Shown here in pieces: positions 49,445 through 56,800 of a stretch of 64,000 nucleotides of DNA (its first letter is position 1; the number at the start of each line of letters is the position of its first letter). Origin of the DNA: Lacihabitans sp. CCS-44 (GTDB lineage: Bacteria > Bacteroidota > Bacteroidia > Cytophagales > Spirosomataceae); NCBI RefSeq assembly GCF_024343735.1, contig NZ_RJUE01000002.1:248001-312000 (forward strand). The letters are read 5' to 3'. A program made the position numbers and the translations under genes. The notes under the pieces are model-generated. The model had not been told where the DNA came from, ran no database searches, and was given only the letters and a program-made list of their open reading frames with translations.

Positions 49445-50505
49445 TTTAATATTAAACTTTCCATGGTTATTCCTGGGCCAAAACCTGCCACAAAAGTGCA
49501 GCCAGATTTGTCTTTTTTTATTTTTTCAAGAATAAAAAGCAAAGTACAAGACGACATATTTCCGTAGTTTTTCAGTACTTCATAAGACTCAGAAATTGCC
49601 TCTGAATCAATACCCAAAGATTTGGCCGTCACATCCAATATTTTTCTCCCTCCGGGATGAATCGCCCAGTTTTGGATGTCGTTCTTCTTAAAACTGCATT
49701 TTTTTAAACTCGTTTCCACAAATTCAGCTATGTTGTCTTCTATAAGCGTTGGCACTTCTTGTTTAAGGCTCATCAAAAAACCATGCGAGCTAATATGCCA
49801 ACCCATACTTTCTTGGTTTTCGAGGAAAAGTTTAGAGTAAAATCCTTCCAGCTGCATTCCTGTTTCAGAGTTTTCTACTAAACAGCAGGCTGCTCCGTCG
49901 CCAAACAATAAATTGGAGGTGATAAAATCGAGTTTGTTTTCTTTCTGGAAATGTAGCGTACAAAGTTCTACCAAAACTATCAAAACTTTGGCTTTTGAGT
50001 CACTTTTGCAAATGGCATCAGCCTGTTTTAGAGCGTGAATGGCCGCATAACAACCCATGAAATTTACGGAAGTTCGGTGAATTTCCGTGGAGATTTGTAG
50101 TGCTTGAACCAACTCCACATCTAAACCTGGAGCCGACATGCCAGTGCAAGAAACACTTATCAAATGCGTGATTCCTTCTGGTAATTTCGGAGTTCCAAAC
50201 GTGTTTTCAACGGCTTTTATTGCTAAAGGAAGAGCAGTTTCTTGGTATTTCGCCATTCGTTTTTCTATACTCGGAAATGGCTCCAGATTTTCGTTTTTTG
50301 AGAAAAAAGTCCTTTCTGAGGCATCACAACTGTAGTCTGGAATGACTGAATACCGTGTTTCTATTCCTGAGCGAGCGTACATTAGACCCATTTTTCGTTT
50401 GTCTGTTGGGCTACCATCGTTCATTCTGAGCATAAACTGTTGTATCGACGATTGCTCGTTTTTGTGTGAAGGTACGGCCGTACCGATGTGAGTTATACTG
50501 CTCAT
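49435..50505 (-). CDS. Type III polyketide synthase
   Basis: A 356-residue chalcone/stilbene-synthase-like enzyme that extends an acyl starter with malonyl-CoA and cyclises the product. The catalytic triad is complete: Cys120 in SVSCTGMSAPG, His283 in WAIHPGGRK and Asn316 in YGNMSS. The length is normal. Bacterial members usually make alkylpyrones, alkylresorcinols or phloroglucinols. It heads a tightly overlapping gene set with a methyltransferase and a flavoprotein, 86 bases after the UbiA gene. The starter unit is not predictable by eye. Confidence 0.94.
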   Translation of the reverse strand: MSSITHIGTAVPSHKNEQSSIQQFMLRMNDGSPTDKRKMGLMYARSGIETRYSVIPDYSCDASERTFFSKNENLEPFPSIEKRMAKYQETALPLAIKAVENTFGTPKLPEGITHLISVSCTGMSAPGLDVELVQALQISTEIHRTSVNFMGCYAAIHALKQADAICKSDSKAKVLIVLVELCTLHFQKENKLDFITSNLLFGDGAACCLVENSETGMQLEGFYSKLFLENQESMGWHISSHGFLMSLKQEVPTLIEDNIAEFVETSLKKCSFKKNDIQNWAIHPGGRKILDVTAKSLGIDSEAISESYEVLKNYGNMSSCTLLFILEKIKKDKSGCTFVAGFGPGITMESLILKCL

Positions 50506-50591
50506 TTAAAGTTTTTTGCGAAATTTAAAATTTTGAATAAAATAGTTTGTCGGTCAAAAGACAAACACTCAAAATGGACATTTGTTTATAC

Positions 50592-51461
50592 CTATAATAT
50601 CATTGTCAGAAAACAAATATTCAGCAGCACAGAGGCCAAAAGGTTGAGTATCATCGTGTATTTGAAATTCGCCATTGTCTGGTCTTTCCAAACTTTCAGA
50701 AACCACCAATTCATAAATATGGCTATGGGTAAACTGAAGGCAAGGAAACGAATAAAATCCTTTTGTTCGAGAAAAAAGAATGCACTGAAAATAGCCGTGG
50801 CAAAAAAGGACATACAGAAAACAAAAGTGCCTCGAATTCCGAGGAGAATGCTCATCGTTTGGTCACCATTTTTGCTATCTTCCTCGTGTTGATATACTTG
50901 CGTGATGGGATACACCGCCCAAAGTATCAAAGCCGAAAACAATGAACCTAACCAAAGTGGAGCGTTGGCAGTGTTTTTTGCTTCAAAAAAATCCTGGATG
51001 GCCATGTTTTGTCCAAAAGTATAGACCATCATAAAAACCAAAGCTCCTTGAAATAGACCCACTATAAGCCAGCTTAATACGGCGAATTTTTTCAATCGGA
51101 AGCTTGGGTGGCTGTACAAACGACTCACCGCTACATAGAAAAGAACCAAAATTCCGAACCAAGTACCTACCAAAATAATGGATAAAATAACGCCCACGGC
51201 GTCAAAGAGATTGGCCGCATACCAGAGGTTTATGTCTACTTTTGGCGGATTTTTAAGTCCACCGATACTGCCTTCGTCTTTATCAAAATAGCTATTGAAG
51301 GCGTTTGAAGCAGGATAAATAAAGATATGTAGGATTACAAAGATCCAGAAGTTATTTACAAAATCAGATTCGACTTGTTGGCTGATGGCCAGCCAGTAAA
51401 TGGGCATCAGAAACAACGAAAACGGGAACCTAAGGTGTAAGAAAATATCTTTTTTGGTCAT
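50592..51461 (-). CDS. UbiA family prenyltransferase
   Basis: A 289-residue inner-membrane protein with about eight hydrophobic helices. The first Mg-diphosphate motif is NAFNSYFDKDEGSIGG near 53-68 (N-x3-D-x-D, slightly different from NDxxDxxxD). The second is YQHEEDSKNGDQTM near 200. UbiA enzymes attach prenyl chains to aromatic or other acceptors. As the first gene of the run with a type III polyketide synthase, it likely prenylates the polyketide ring. It is transcribed away from the serine hydrolase gene. Confidence 0.9.
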   Translation of the reverse strand: MTKKDIFLHLRFPFSLFLMPIYWLAISQQVESDFVNNFWIFVILHIFIYPASNAFNSYFDKDEGSIGGLKNPPKVDINLWYAANLFDAVGVILSIILVGTWFGILVLFYVAVSRLYSHPSFRLKKFAVLSWLIVGLFQGALVFMMVYTFGQNMAIQDFFEAKNTANAPLWLGSLFSALILWAVYPITQVYQHEEDSKNGDQTMSILLGIRGTFVFCMSFFATAIFSAFFFLEQKDFIRFLAFSLPIAIFMNWWFLKVWKDQTMANFKYTMILNLLASVLLNICFLTMIL

Positions 51462-51620
51462 GCAAGGCGGTATTTCGAAGTAATTTAGGAAGATATACGG
51501 TGATATGGTGTGGTTGGTTTCAAATTATTCAATTTTGTTGTTGCACTTCTTGCAAATAATATTTTGAAATTCGTAAATAAGGCTTTACATTTAGAATATT
51601 CAACCATTAAATATAAAATA

Positions 51621-53177
51621 ATGAGCTTCAGTAGACGAAGTTTTGTCAAAACTTTAGGTGTAAGTACTATAGGTCTGAGTGCTTTACCAATTTTAAATAG
51701 TTTTCGTTTTCCAGCAGAAAAGTTTTTGAGAAAAAGTCCTGAATCTCAAGGCGTTTCGTCGGAATCTATATTGAATTTCTTAGCCGCCGTTAGAAAGTCA
51801 GGCATAGAATGGCATAGTTTTATGTTGCTAAGGCATGGCAATGTGGTAGCAGAAGCTTGGTGGAAACCCTTTGAGGTAGATTATAAGCACACACTTTACT
51901 CGCTTTCAAAAAGTTTCACGAGTTCGGCCATCGGTTTTTTGGTGGACGAGGGAAAGGTTTCTGTAAACGACAAAGTCATTTCTTTTTTTCCTAACGATTT
52001 GCCTGCAGAAATATCCGCAAATCTAAAAGCAATGACTATTAAGCATTTGCTGACCATGAATACAGGTCACAAAACAGACACTATGCCTGTACTTAGACAA
52101 AAAGAACCTCAAACTTGGGTAAAAAGCTTTTTGCAGCATCCAGTGGTTTTTGAGCCAAGTACTCATTTTTTATACAACACTGGTGCCACGTATATGTTGG
52201 GTGCAATTTTGCACAAAGTCACTGGAAAAACCCTTGAAGAATACCTCAAAGCTAGACTTTTTGTGCCATTGGGTATCGAAAATTATGACTGGGAAAAGTC
52301 TCCGGAAGGTCTTAATACAGCAGGATTTGGCTTACGTGTGGGCACCGAAGATATTGCAAAATTTGGACAATTATATTTACAAAAGGGCAAATGGAATGGG
52401 AAACAGCTGATTTCTGAAAAATGGATAGAAGAAGCTACAAGTAAACAAACGACTTCGCAAGCTGGAGACAATGACTGGTCACAAGGCTATGGATATCAGT
52501 TTTGGCGTTGTAAGCCAGGTTTTTATAGGGGCGATGGTGCTTATGGGCAGTTTTGTATGGTCATACCTGAGCAGGATGCTGTTTTGGTAATGACAAGCGA
52601 AAGCTTTGATTTGCAAAAATCTATGAATATTGCTTACGAAAATCTTTTGCCAGGTTTCTTGAAGGATGCTTTGCCTGAAAATCCAGAACTTTTGAAGAAG
52701 CTAAAAAACGAAATTCAAACATTGAGCTTACCAGTTACGAAGTCTAAAACGTTTTCTCCTTTGATGGCCAAGTATTCTGACAAGCGATTTAAGATGGATA
52801 AAAACCCCTATGGCATATCTGAAATGGGTTTTGGATTATTTCCTGATGCAGGAGTTGTTCGTTTTTTTGATAATAAGGAAATCAAGAAAATGGGCTTTGG
52901 TTGGGAAAAATGGCAAGTAAACAAAAACGGTGTTGTAAATCGTTTCCCGATACCTTATCGCACCCAATCAACCTCGAAAATTGCTGCCACAGCAACATGG
53001 CTGAACGACAATACTCTACAAATCAATATGAAGTTTGTTGAAGCCGTCCATGGCGACAAGATGACCGTCGTTTTTGAAGGAGACAAAGTAACAATAAACC
53101 TACTCAGCAGTATTTCTGAAAATGCAAAAAATACGCCGGAAACACGAGTTGTAATGACAGGTGTAATGGTGGGATGA
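51621..53177 (+). CDS. Serine hydrolase (class C beta-lactamase-like), Tat-exported
   Basis: A 518-residue protein from the ATG at 51621, which opens a twin-arginine signal (SFSRRSFVKTLGVSTIG); a longer frame from 51510 lacks one. The beta-lactamase-fold domain spans about residues 30-360: SLSK of LYSLSKSFTS provides the Ser-x-x-Lys nucleophile and LYNTGATYMLG the Tyr-x-Asn motif. A C-terminal beta-rich domain of about 130 residues follows. Such proteins are usually esterases or peptidases rather than antibiotic-resistance enzymes. The substrate is unknown. Confidence 0.88.
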   Translation: MSFSRRSFVKTLGVSTIGLSALPILNSFRFPAEKFLRKSPESQGVSSESILNFLAAVRKSGIEWHSFMLLRHGNVVAEAWWKPFEVDYKHTLYSLSKSFTSSAIGFLVDEGKVSVNDKVISFFPNDLPAEISANLKAMTIKHLLTMNTGHKTDTMPVLRQKEPQTWVKSFLQHPVVFEPSTHFLYNTGATYMLGAILHKVTGKTLEEYLKARLFVPLGIENYDWEKSPEGLNTAGFGLRVGTEDIAKFGQLYLQKGKWNGKQLISEKWIEEATSKQTTSQAGDNDWSQGYGYQFWRCKPGFYRGDGAYGQFCMVIPEQDAVLVMTSESFDLQKSMNIAYENLLPGFLKDALPENPELLKKLKNEIQTLSLPVTKSKTFSPLMAKYSDKRFKMDKNPYGISEMGFGLFPDAGVVRFFDNKEIKKMGFGWEKWQVNKNGVVNRFPIPYRTQSTSKIAATATWLNDNTLQINMKFVEAVHGDKMTVVFEGDKVTINLLSSISENAKNTPETRVVMTGVMVG

Positions 53178-53228
53178 TTATAAATCTCTCAAAATGTATG
53201 GTATAAAAATAAATTTTAGATTTATTTA

Positions 53229-53259
53229 TTGACACATGAAACGTTTCGTGTTACATTTA
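53229..53259 (+). promoter_or_regulatory. higBA promoter with palindromic operator
   Basis: TTG (53229-53231), 20 bases, TACATTTA (53252-53259) form a -33/-7 promoter. The spacer holds ACATGAAACGTTTCGTGT (53234-53251), an 18-base palindrome with one mismatched pair. A HigA dimer binding there would block the promoter, as expected for autoregulation of a HigBA module. Confidence 0.6.
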
Positions 53260-53263
53260 TGTC

Positions 53264-53541
53264 ATGATACTAAATTATAAGCACAAAGGTTTGAAGCAAT
53301 ATGCACTAAAAGGAGATAGGTCGAAGCTGCCAAGTGCTCATATTTCAAAAATTCGGTAGATTTTAACTAGACTTGATGCTGCTCAATCACCTGAATTAAT
53401 GAATCACCAGGATACAATTTTCATCCACTAAAAGGAGATTTAAAAGGTTTTTATGCTGTCAAAGTTTCAGGAAATTGGCGGATAATATTTAGGTTTGAAA
53501 ACGAGAACTCTACCGATTTAGATTATATAGATTATCATTAA
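53264..53541 (+). pseudogene. higB: Decayed HigB/RelE-family toxin gene
   Basis: The frame opens MILNYKHKGLKQYALKGDRS, a HigB start, but hits TAG at 53357-53359, where a single change from AGG would restore Arg. After ILTRLDAAQSPELMN a one-base deletion near 53404 shifts the frame; in the corrected frame the sequence continues PGYNFHPLKGDLKGFYAVKV and SGNWRIIFRFEN to the stop at 53539. The length of 278 bases is one short of a multiple of three. Two independent lesions mean the toxin is dead while the antitoxin downstream is intact. Confidence 0.88.
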
Positions 53542-53564
53542 ATATTTAAAAGTGAGGATATATT

Positions 53565-53894
53565 ATGGCATTATTTGACCCAGCCCACCCAGGAGAGTTA
53601 ATTAGAGAGACAATTGAAGGGATTAGAGAAGAGACAGGGGAAAGACTAACTATTGCTGAAGTAGCTGATGGACTAGGTACAACTCGCAAAACTCTTTCTG
53701 CAATATTAAATGGTCGCCAGAGCGTAACACCAGAAATGGCTTTACGGTTAGAAGTTGCTTTTTCCAATACTACAGCGGAATTTTGGTTAACTGTACAAGA
53801 AAATTACGACCTAGCCAAAGCCAGACAAAGGGTCAATACAAATACTGTTAGAATATTTTGGAATCCTTCAAATTTGGCTTTGAAACCAGCGTGA
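53565..53894 (+). CDS. higA: HigA family antitoxin
   Basis: A 109-residue antitoxin with an Xre-type helix-turn-helix: HPGELIRETIEGIREETG, then TIAEVADGLGTTRKTLSAIL near residues 28-48 and GRQSVTPEMALRLE. It follows the decayed higB by 23 bases and has its own GAGG-like ribosome-binding site. With the toxin dead it can no longer be needed for neutralising it locally, but it may act as a repressor or counteract related toxins elsewhere. Confidence 0.93.
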   Translation: MALFDPAHPGELIRETIEGIREETGERLTIAEVADGLGTTRKTLSAILNGRQSVTPEMALRLEVAFSNTTAEFWLTVQENYDLAKARQRVNTNTVRIFWNPSNLALKPA

Positions 53895-54196
53895 AGATTT
53901 TCAGATATTTGTGTAAATTTTACCTGGTTTTGGATTCATTAATTAAACCAAAATACTAGAAAGACTCTTTCGAATTTAGGTCTTTTGGATGGCCTTAATT
54001 CAAAGACTAATATAGACTGGAAGAAGATTTCGGCGTAATCACTTTTTCTCTCAAACTTTGTGTTATTTATTGTTATGTTTACGCGTAGCTCCAATGTTTC
54101 CCTGCAATCGTTCCCATAAATTTTCTCCAAATCAGGCTATTCAAAAAGGAATAAATTATATTTATTTGAGTAATTTTAGTGTTCAACCCATTTACT
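53895..54196. other. 302-base intergenic region
   Basis: No gene is supported. A minus-strand frame of 63 codons (53939-54130) exists but has no signal, motif or sensible neighbour. TATATTTA at 54157-54164 is a possible -7 box for the pectin locus that starts at 54197, without a convincing -33 box. Confidence 0.4.
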
Positions 54197-55168
54197 ATGA
54201 ATAAAACGACCTTTTTGCTTTTCTTGCTCTTCTCTTTTCAGGCAATTTTTGCCCAGAGCAAAAAGGGATTGACTTACAAACCAGACACATCTTTTACCAA
54301 ATATCAAGCCGTAAAATGGGCACTGACCCAATCGCCCAATGCCAAATTAGCAATTGCCAAAGACATAAAGAATATTACCATTAAAGAAAATATCAAATAC
54401 ACCACCGAAGATGGTATGGACTTGATGTTGGATGTTTTTTCTCCCAAAAACAAAAAAAATGCCCCATGCCTCATCATAATTCATGGCGGAGGCTGGCGTT
54501 CAGGCGATAGAACACACCACCACGAAATGGCCAAAGTGTTGGCTTCGAGAGGTTATGTGGTAGTTACTCCTTCATATAGATTATCAACCCATGCGTTATA
54601 TCCAGCAGCGATGGTAGATGCAAAAACAGCTATCAGATGGACAAGGGCCAATGCCCAATCTTTAGGAATAAATCCGAAAAAAATTGCTCTGGCTGGTTTT
54701 TCAGCTGGAGGACAAATGGCTGCTTTGGTTGGCACTACAAACGACGAAAAGCTTTATGACAAAAGCGAAACATTGAAAAACATAAGTTCAAAAGTAGCCT
54801 CTGTGATAGATTTGGATGGGATTTTGGCCTACATTCACCCAGAATCTGGCGAAGGTGACGACAGTAGAAATATTTCGGCTGCAACATATTATTTTGGATT
54901 TTCGAAAACCGAAAAACCCGAGCTTTGGCACGAAGCCAGTGCTTTAAATCACGTATCGGCTGGTGATCCGCCCATACTTTTTATCAACAGTTCGCAAGAA
55001 AGAATGCACGCTGGGCGGGAAGACTTTATTAAGAAGCTTAACGGTTTTGGTATTTATTCTGAAGTGCATACTTTCAATGCTCCACATACTTTTTGTATGC
55101 TTGATGAGTGGTTTTTGCCAACTATAGACCTTATGGATAAGTTCTTAATCAAAACCTTAAAGCTATGA
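54197..55168 (+). CDS. Secreted alpha/beta hydrolase (BD-FAE-like esterase)
   Basis: A 323-residue protein from the ATG at 54197, which opens a signal peptide (KTTFLLFLLFSFQAIFAQ); GTG at 54179 would add six residues. The esterase shows HGGGWRSGDR as oxyanion loop, GFSAGGQMA as nucleophile elbow, and a likely catalytic His in APHTFCML. It probably removes acetyl or similar groups from pectin side chains, by context. Its stop overlaps the next start (ATGA), so it is the first gene of a coupled three-gene operon. Confidence 0.88.
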   Translation: MNKTTFLLFLLFSFQAIFAQSKKGLTYKPDTSFTKYQAVKWALTQSPNAKLAIAKDIKNITIKENIKYTTEDGMDLMLDVFSPKNKKNAPCLIIIHGGGWRSGDRTHHHEMAKVLASRGYVVVTPSYRLSTHALYPAAMVDAKTAIRWTRANAQSLGINPKKIALAGFSAGGQMAALVGTTNDEKLYDKSETLKNISSKVASVIDLDGILAYIHPESGEGDDSRNISAATYYFGFSKTEKPELWHEASALNHVSAGDPPILFINSSQERMHAGREDFIKKLNGFGIYSEVHTFNAPHTFCMLDEWFLPTIDLMDKFLIKTLKL

Positions 55169-56298
55169 AAAAACTGATATTTATGATTCTGTTTTGTATT
55201 ATGGGTGGAGCTTTTGTTCAAGCTCAATTGCGACAAGGTGCTTTTTTTACACCCGAGCAATCGAAGGTTGAAATCGAGCATTTGGCTTCACTTTATAGCT
55301 CAAAATCGGACTGGCAGAAAAGGGCGAAAGCAATCAGAAAAGGCATAAAAGAAGGAGCGGAGGTTACGAGTATCAAACCTAATCAAAAAATAAAGGCAAC
55401 CATACATAGCAAGAAAAGCTTGGATGGATACACCGTAGAAAATGTCTTTTTTGAGAGCCTTCCTGGCATTTATGTTTCAGGAAATTTGTATAAACCAACA
55501 AAATTTTCTGGTAAAATACCAGCCGTTTTAGCTCCGCATGGACATGGAAAAGACCCGAGGTTTGGCGAAGCTACGCAAAAACGTTGTGCCACCATGGCCA
55601 GAATGGGTGCGGTGGTTTTTACTTACGACATGATAGGCTACACCGACATGCAACAATGTGACCATAAAATAGCTCCAGCTTTAAAATTGCAAATAATAAA
55701 TAGCATTAGGGCATTGGATTTCCTGAGTCAATTGCCCGAAGTTGACAAAAATAAAATTGCCGTTTCAGGAGAATCTGGGGGAGGAACGCAAACCTTTGTA
55801 TTAGCAGCTTTAGACAATCGTGTGGCGGTTTCGGTGCCTGTGGTGATGGTTTCCAACTACTTCTTTGGTGGCTGTACTTGTGAAAGTGGAATGCCGATTC
55901 ATGTAAGACCTGATCATGCCACCACCAATGTTGAAATAGCCGCGTGTTTTGCCCCGAAACCTATGCTTTTGGTATCTGATGGAGACGATTGGACCAAGTT
56001 TACACCTGATTTGGAGTTTCCGCACATTCAAAGAATATACTCTTTTTTCGATGCAAAAGATAAGGTAAAGAACGTGCATTTGCCTCTTGAAAAACATGAT
56101 TATGGTCCTTCAAAACGGAAGGCTGCCTATGATTTTCTGGCTAAAAATTTGGGATTAGATATTAGCATGGCAGACGAATTAAAAAGTCAAGTTTTGGCGA
56201 GAGAAGAGTTGACAGTTTTCAAAAATGAATATCCCTTACCAGCAAATGCCTTGAAAGGCAACGATGCAATTATAAGTTTACTAAAAACCATTAAATGA
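55165..56298 (+). CDS. Secreted acetylxylan-esterase-like hydrolase
   Basis: A 377-residue protein with a signal peptide (KKLIFMILFCIMGGAFVQAQ). The alpha/beta hydrolase core includes PAVLAPHGHGKDPRFGE, the nucleophile elbow GESGGGTQTF near residue 202, an acidic residue in LLVSDGDDW and His in LEKHDYGPSKR. This is the large-esterase pattern of the AXE1 / CE7-like group in Bacteroidota polysaccharide loci. The substrate is presumably acetylated rhamnogalacturonan. It overlaps both neighbours by four bases (ATGA), showing translational coupling. Confidence 0.85.
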   Translation: MKKLIFMILFCIMGGAFVQAQLRQGAFFTPEQSKVEIEHLASLYSSKSDWQKRAKAIRKGIKEGAEVTSIKPNQKIKATIHSKKSLDGYTVENVFFESLPGIYVSGNLYKPTKFSGKIPAVLAPHGHGKDPRFGEATQKRCATMARMGAVVFTYDMIGYTDMQQCDHKIAPALKLQIINSIRALDFLSQLPEVDKNKIAVSGESGGGTQTFVLAALDNRVAVSVPVVMVSNYFFGGCTCESGMPIHVRPDHATTNVEIAACFAPKPMLLVSDGDDWTKFTPDLEFPHIQRIYSFFDAKDKVKNVHLPLEKHDYGPSKRKAAYDFLAKNLGLDISMADELKSQVLAREELTVFKNEYPLPANALKGNDAIISLLKTIK

Positions 56299-56621
56299 AC
56301 ACATTAATAGAAGATAAAGAAGTAGAATGGCTTGACCTCGGCGGCGGAATAAGACGCAAAGTGATGGCTTACGACGACCAAATGATGGTGGTGAAAGTGG
56401 CTTTTGAAGCAGGAGGAATTGGTGCCATGCACAGCCATCCGCACACACAGGCGAGTTATGTGGCCAGTGGAAAATTCGACATTACGATAGATGGAAAAAC
56501 CAAAACGCTCAAAGGCGGCGATGTATATTTTGTACCAAGCGATTTGGTACATGGTGCAGTATGTTTAGAGGCTGGTGAGTTGATTGATGTTTTTCATCCA
56601 CTTCGTGAGGATTTTCTTTGA
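56295..56621 (+). CDS. KdgF-like cupin, unsaturated uronate processing
   Basis: A 108-residue single-domain cupin starting MNTLIEDKEVEWLDLGGGIR. Metal ligands are visible in AMHSHPHTQASYVASGKF (His, His, Gln) and DLVHGAVCLEAG (His). The length and sequence match KdgF, which opens 4,5-unsaturated uronates from pectin or alginate lyases and GH105 enzymes to linear ketouronates. The neighbouring GH105 and esterase genes support this role. It lacks a signal peptide and so acts in the cytoplasm. Confidence 0.88.
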   Translation: MNTLIEDKEVEWLDLGGGIRRKVMAYDDQMMVVKVAFEAGGIGAMHSHPHTQASYVASGKFDITIDGKTKTLKGGDVYFVPSDLVHGAVCLEAGELIDVFHPLREDFL

Positions 56622-56641
56622 GGTTTTTTTTTGGACACATT

Positions 56642-56782
56642 ATTAACCGCAAAGACGCTAAGTATCCGCTAAGAATGCAAAGGATTTATAAAGCGAAATG
56701 CGATTTTTACAAAAAAATGATAATTTAGAATAAAAACACTCTGCGGACTTTGCGTCTTTTCTTTGCAAACTTTGCGGTTAAT
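56642..56782. repeat. Palindromic intergenic repeat with 13-bp inverted ends
   Basis: ATTAACCGCAAAG (56642-56654) and CTTTGCGGTTAAT (56770-56782) are exact complements flanking a 115-base interior. The interior contains further copies of the theme, such as AAAGACGC and GCGTCTTT, and GCAAAG/CTTTGC. The whole gap between the KdgF-like and GH105 genes can fold into one long stem. This AACCGCAAAG theme recurs in intergenic DNA of many Bacteroidota, to my recollection. Confidence 0.75.
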
Positions 56783-56800
56783 TTTTGAAACCAAATCTTT

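Noticed and set aside
51621-53177. Beta-lactamase-fold protein as an antibiotic-resistance gene.
   Set aside because: It has a Tat leader, an additional C-terminal domain and the esterase-like arrangement of the broad serine-hydrolase family; resistance is not indicated.
53939-54130. Minus-strand 63-codon frame between higA and the esterase gene.
   Set aside because: No signal, motif or ribosome-binding context, and composition like the surrounding noncoding DNA.
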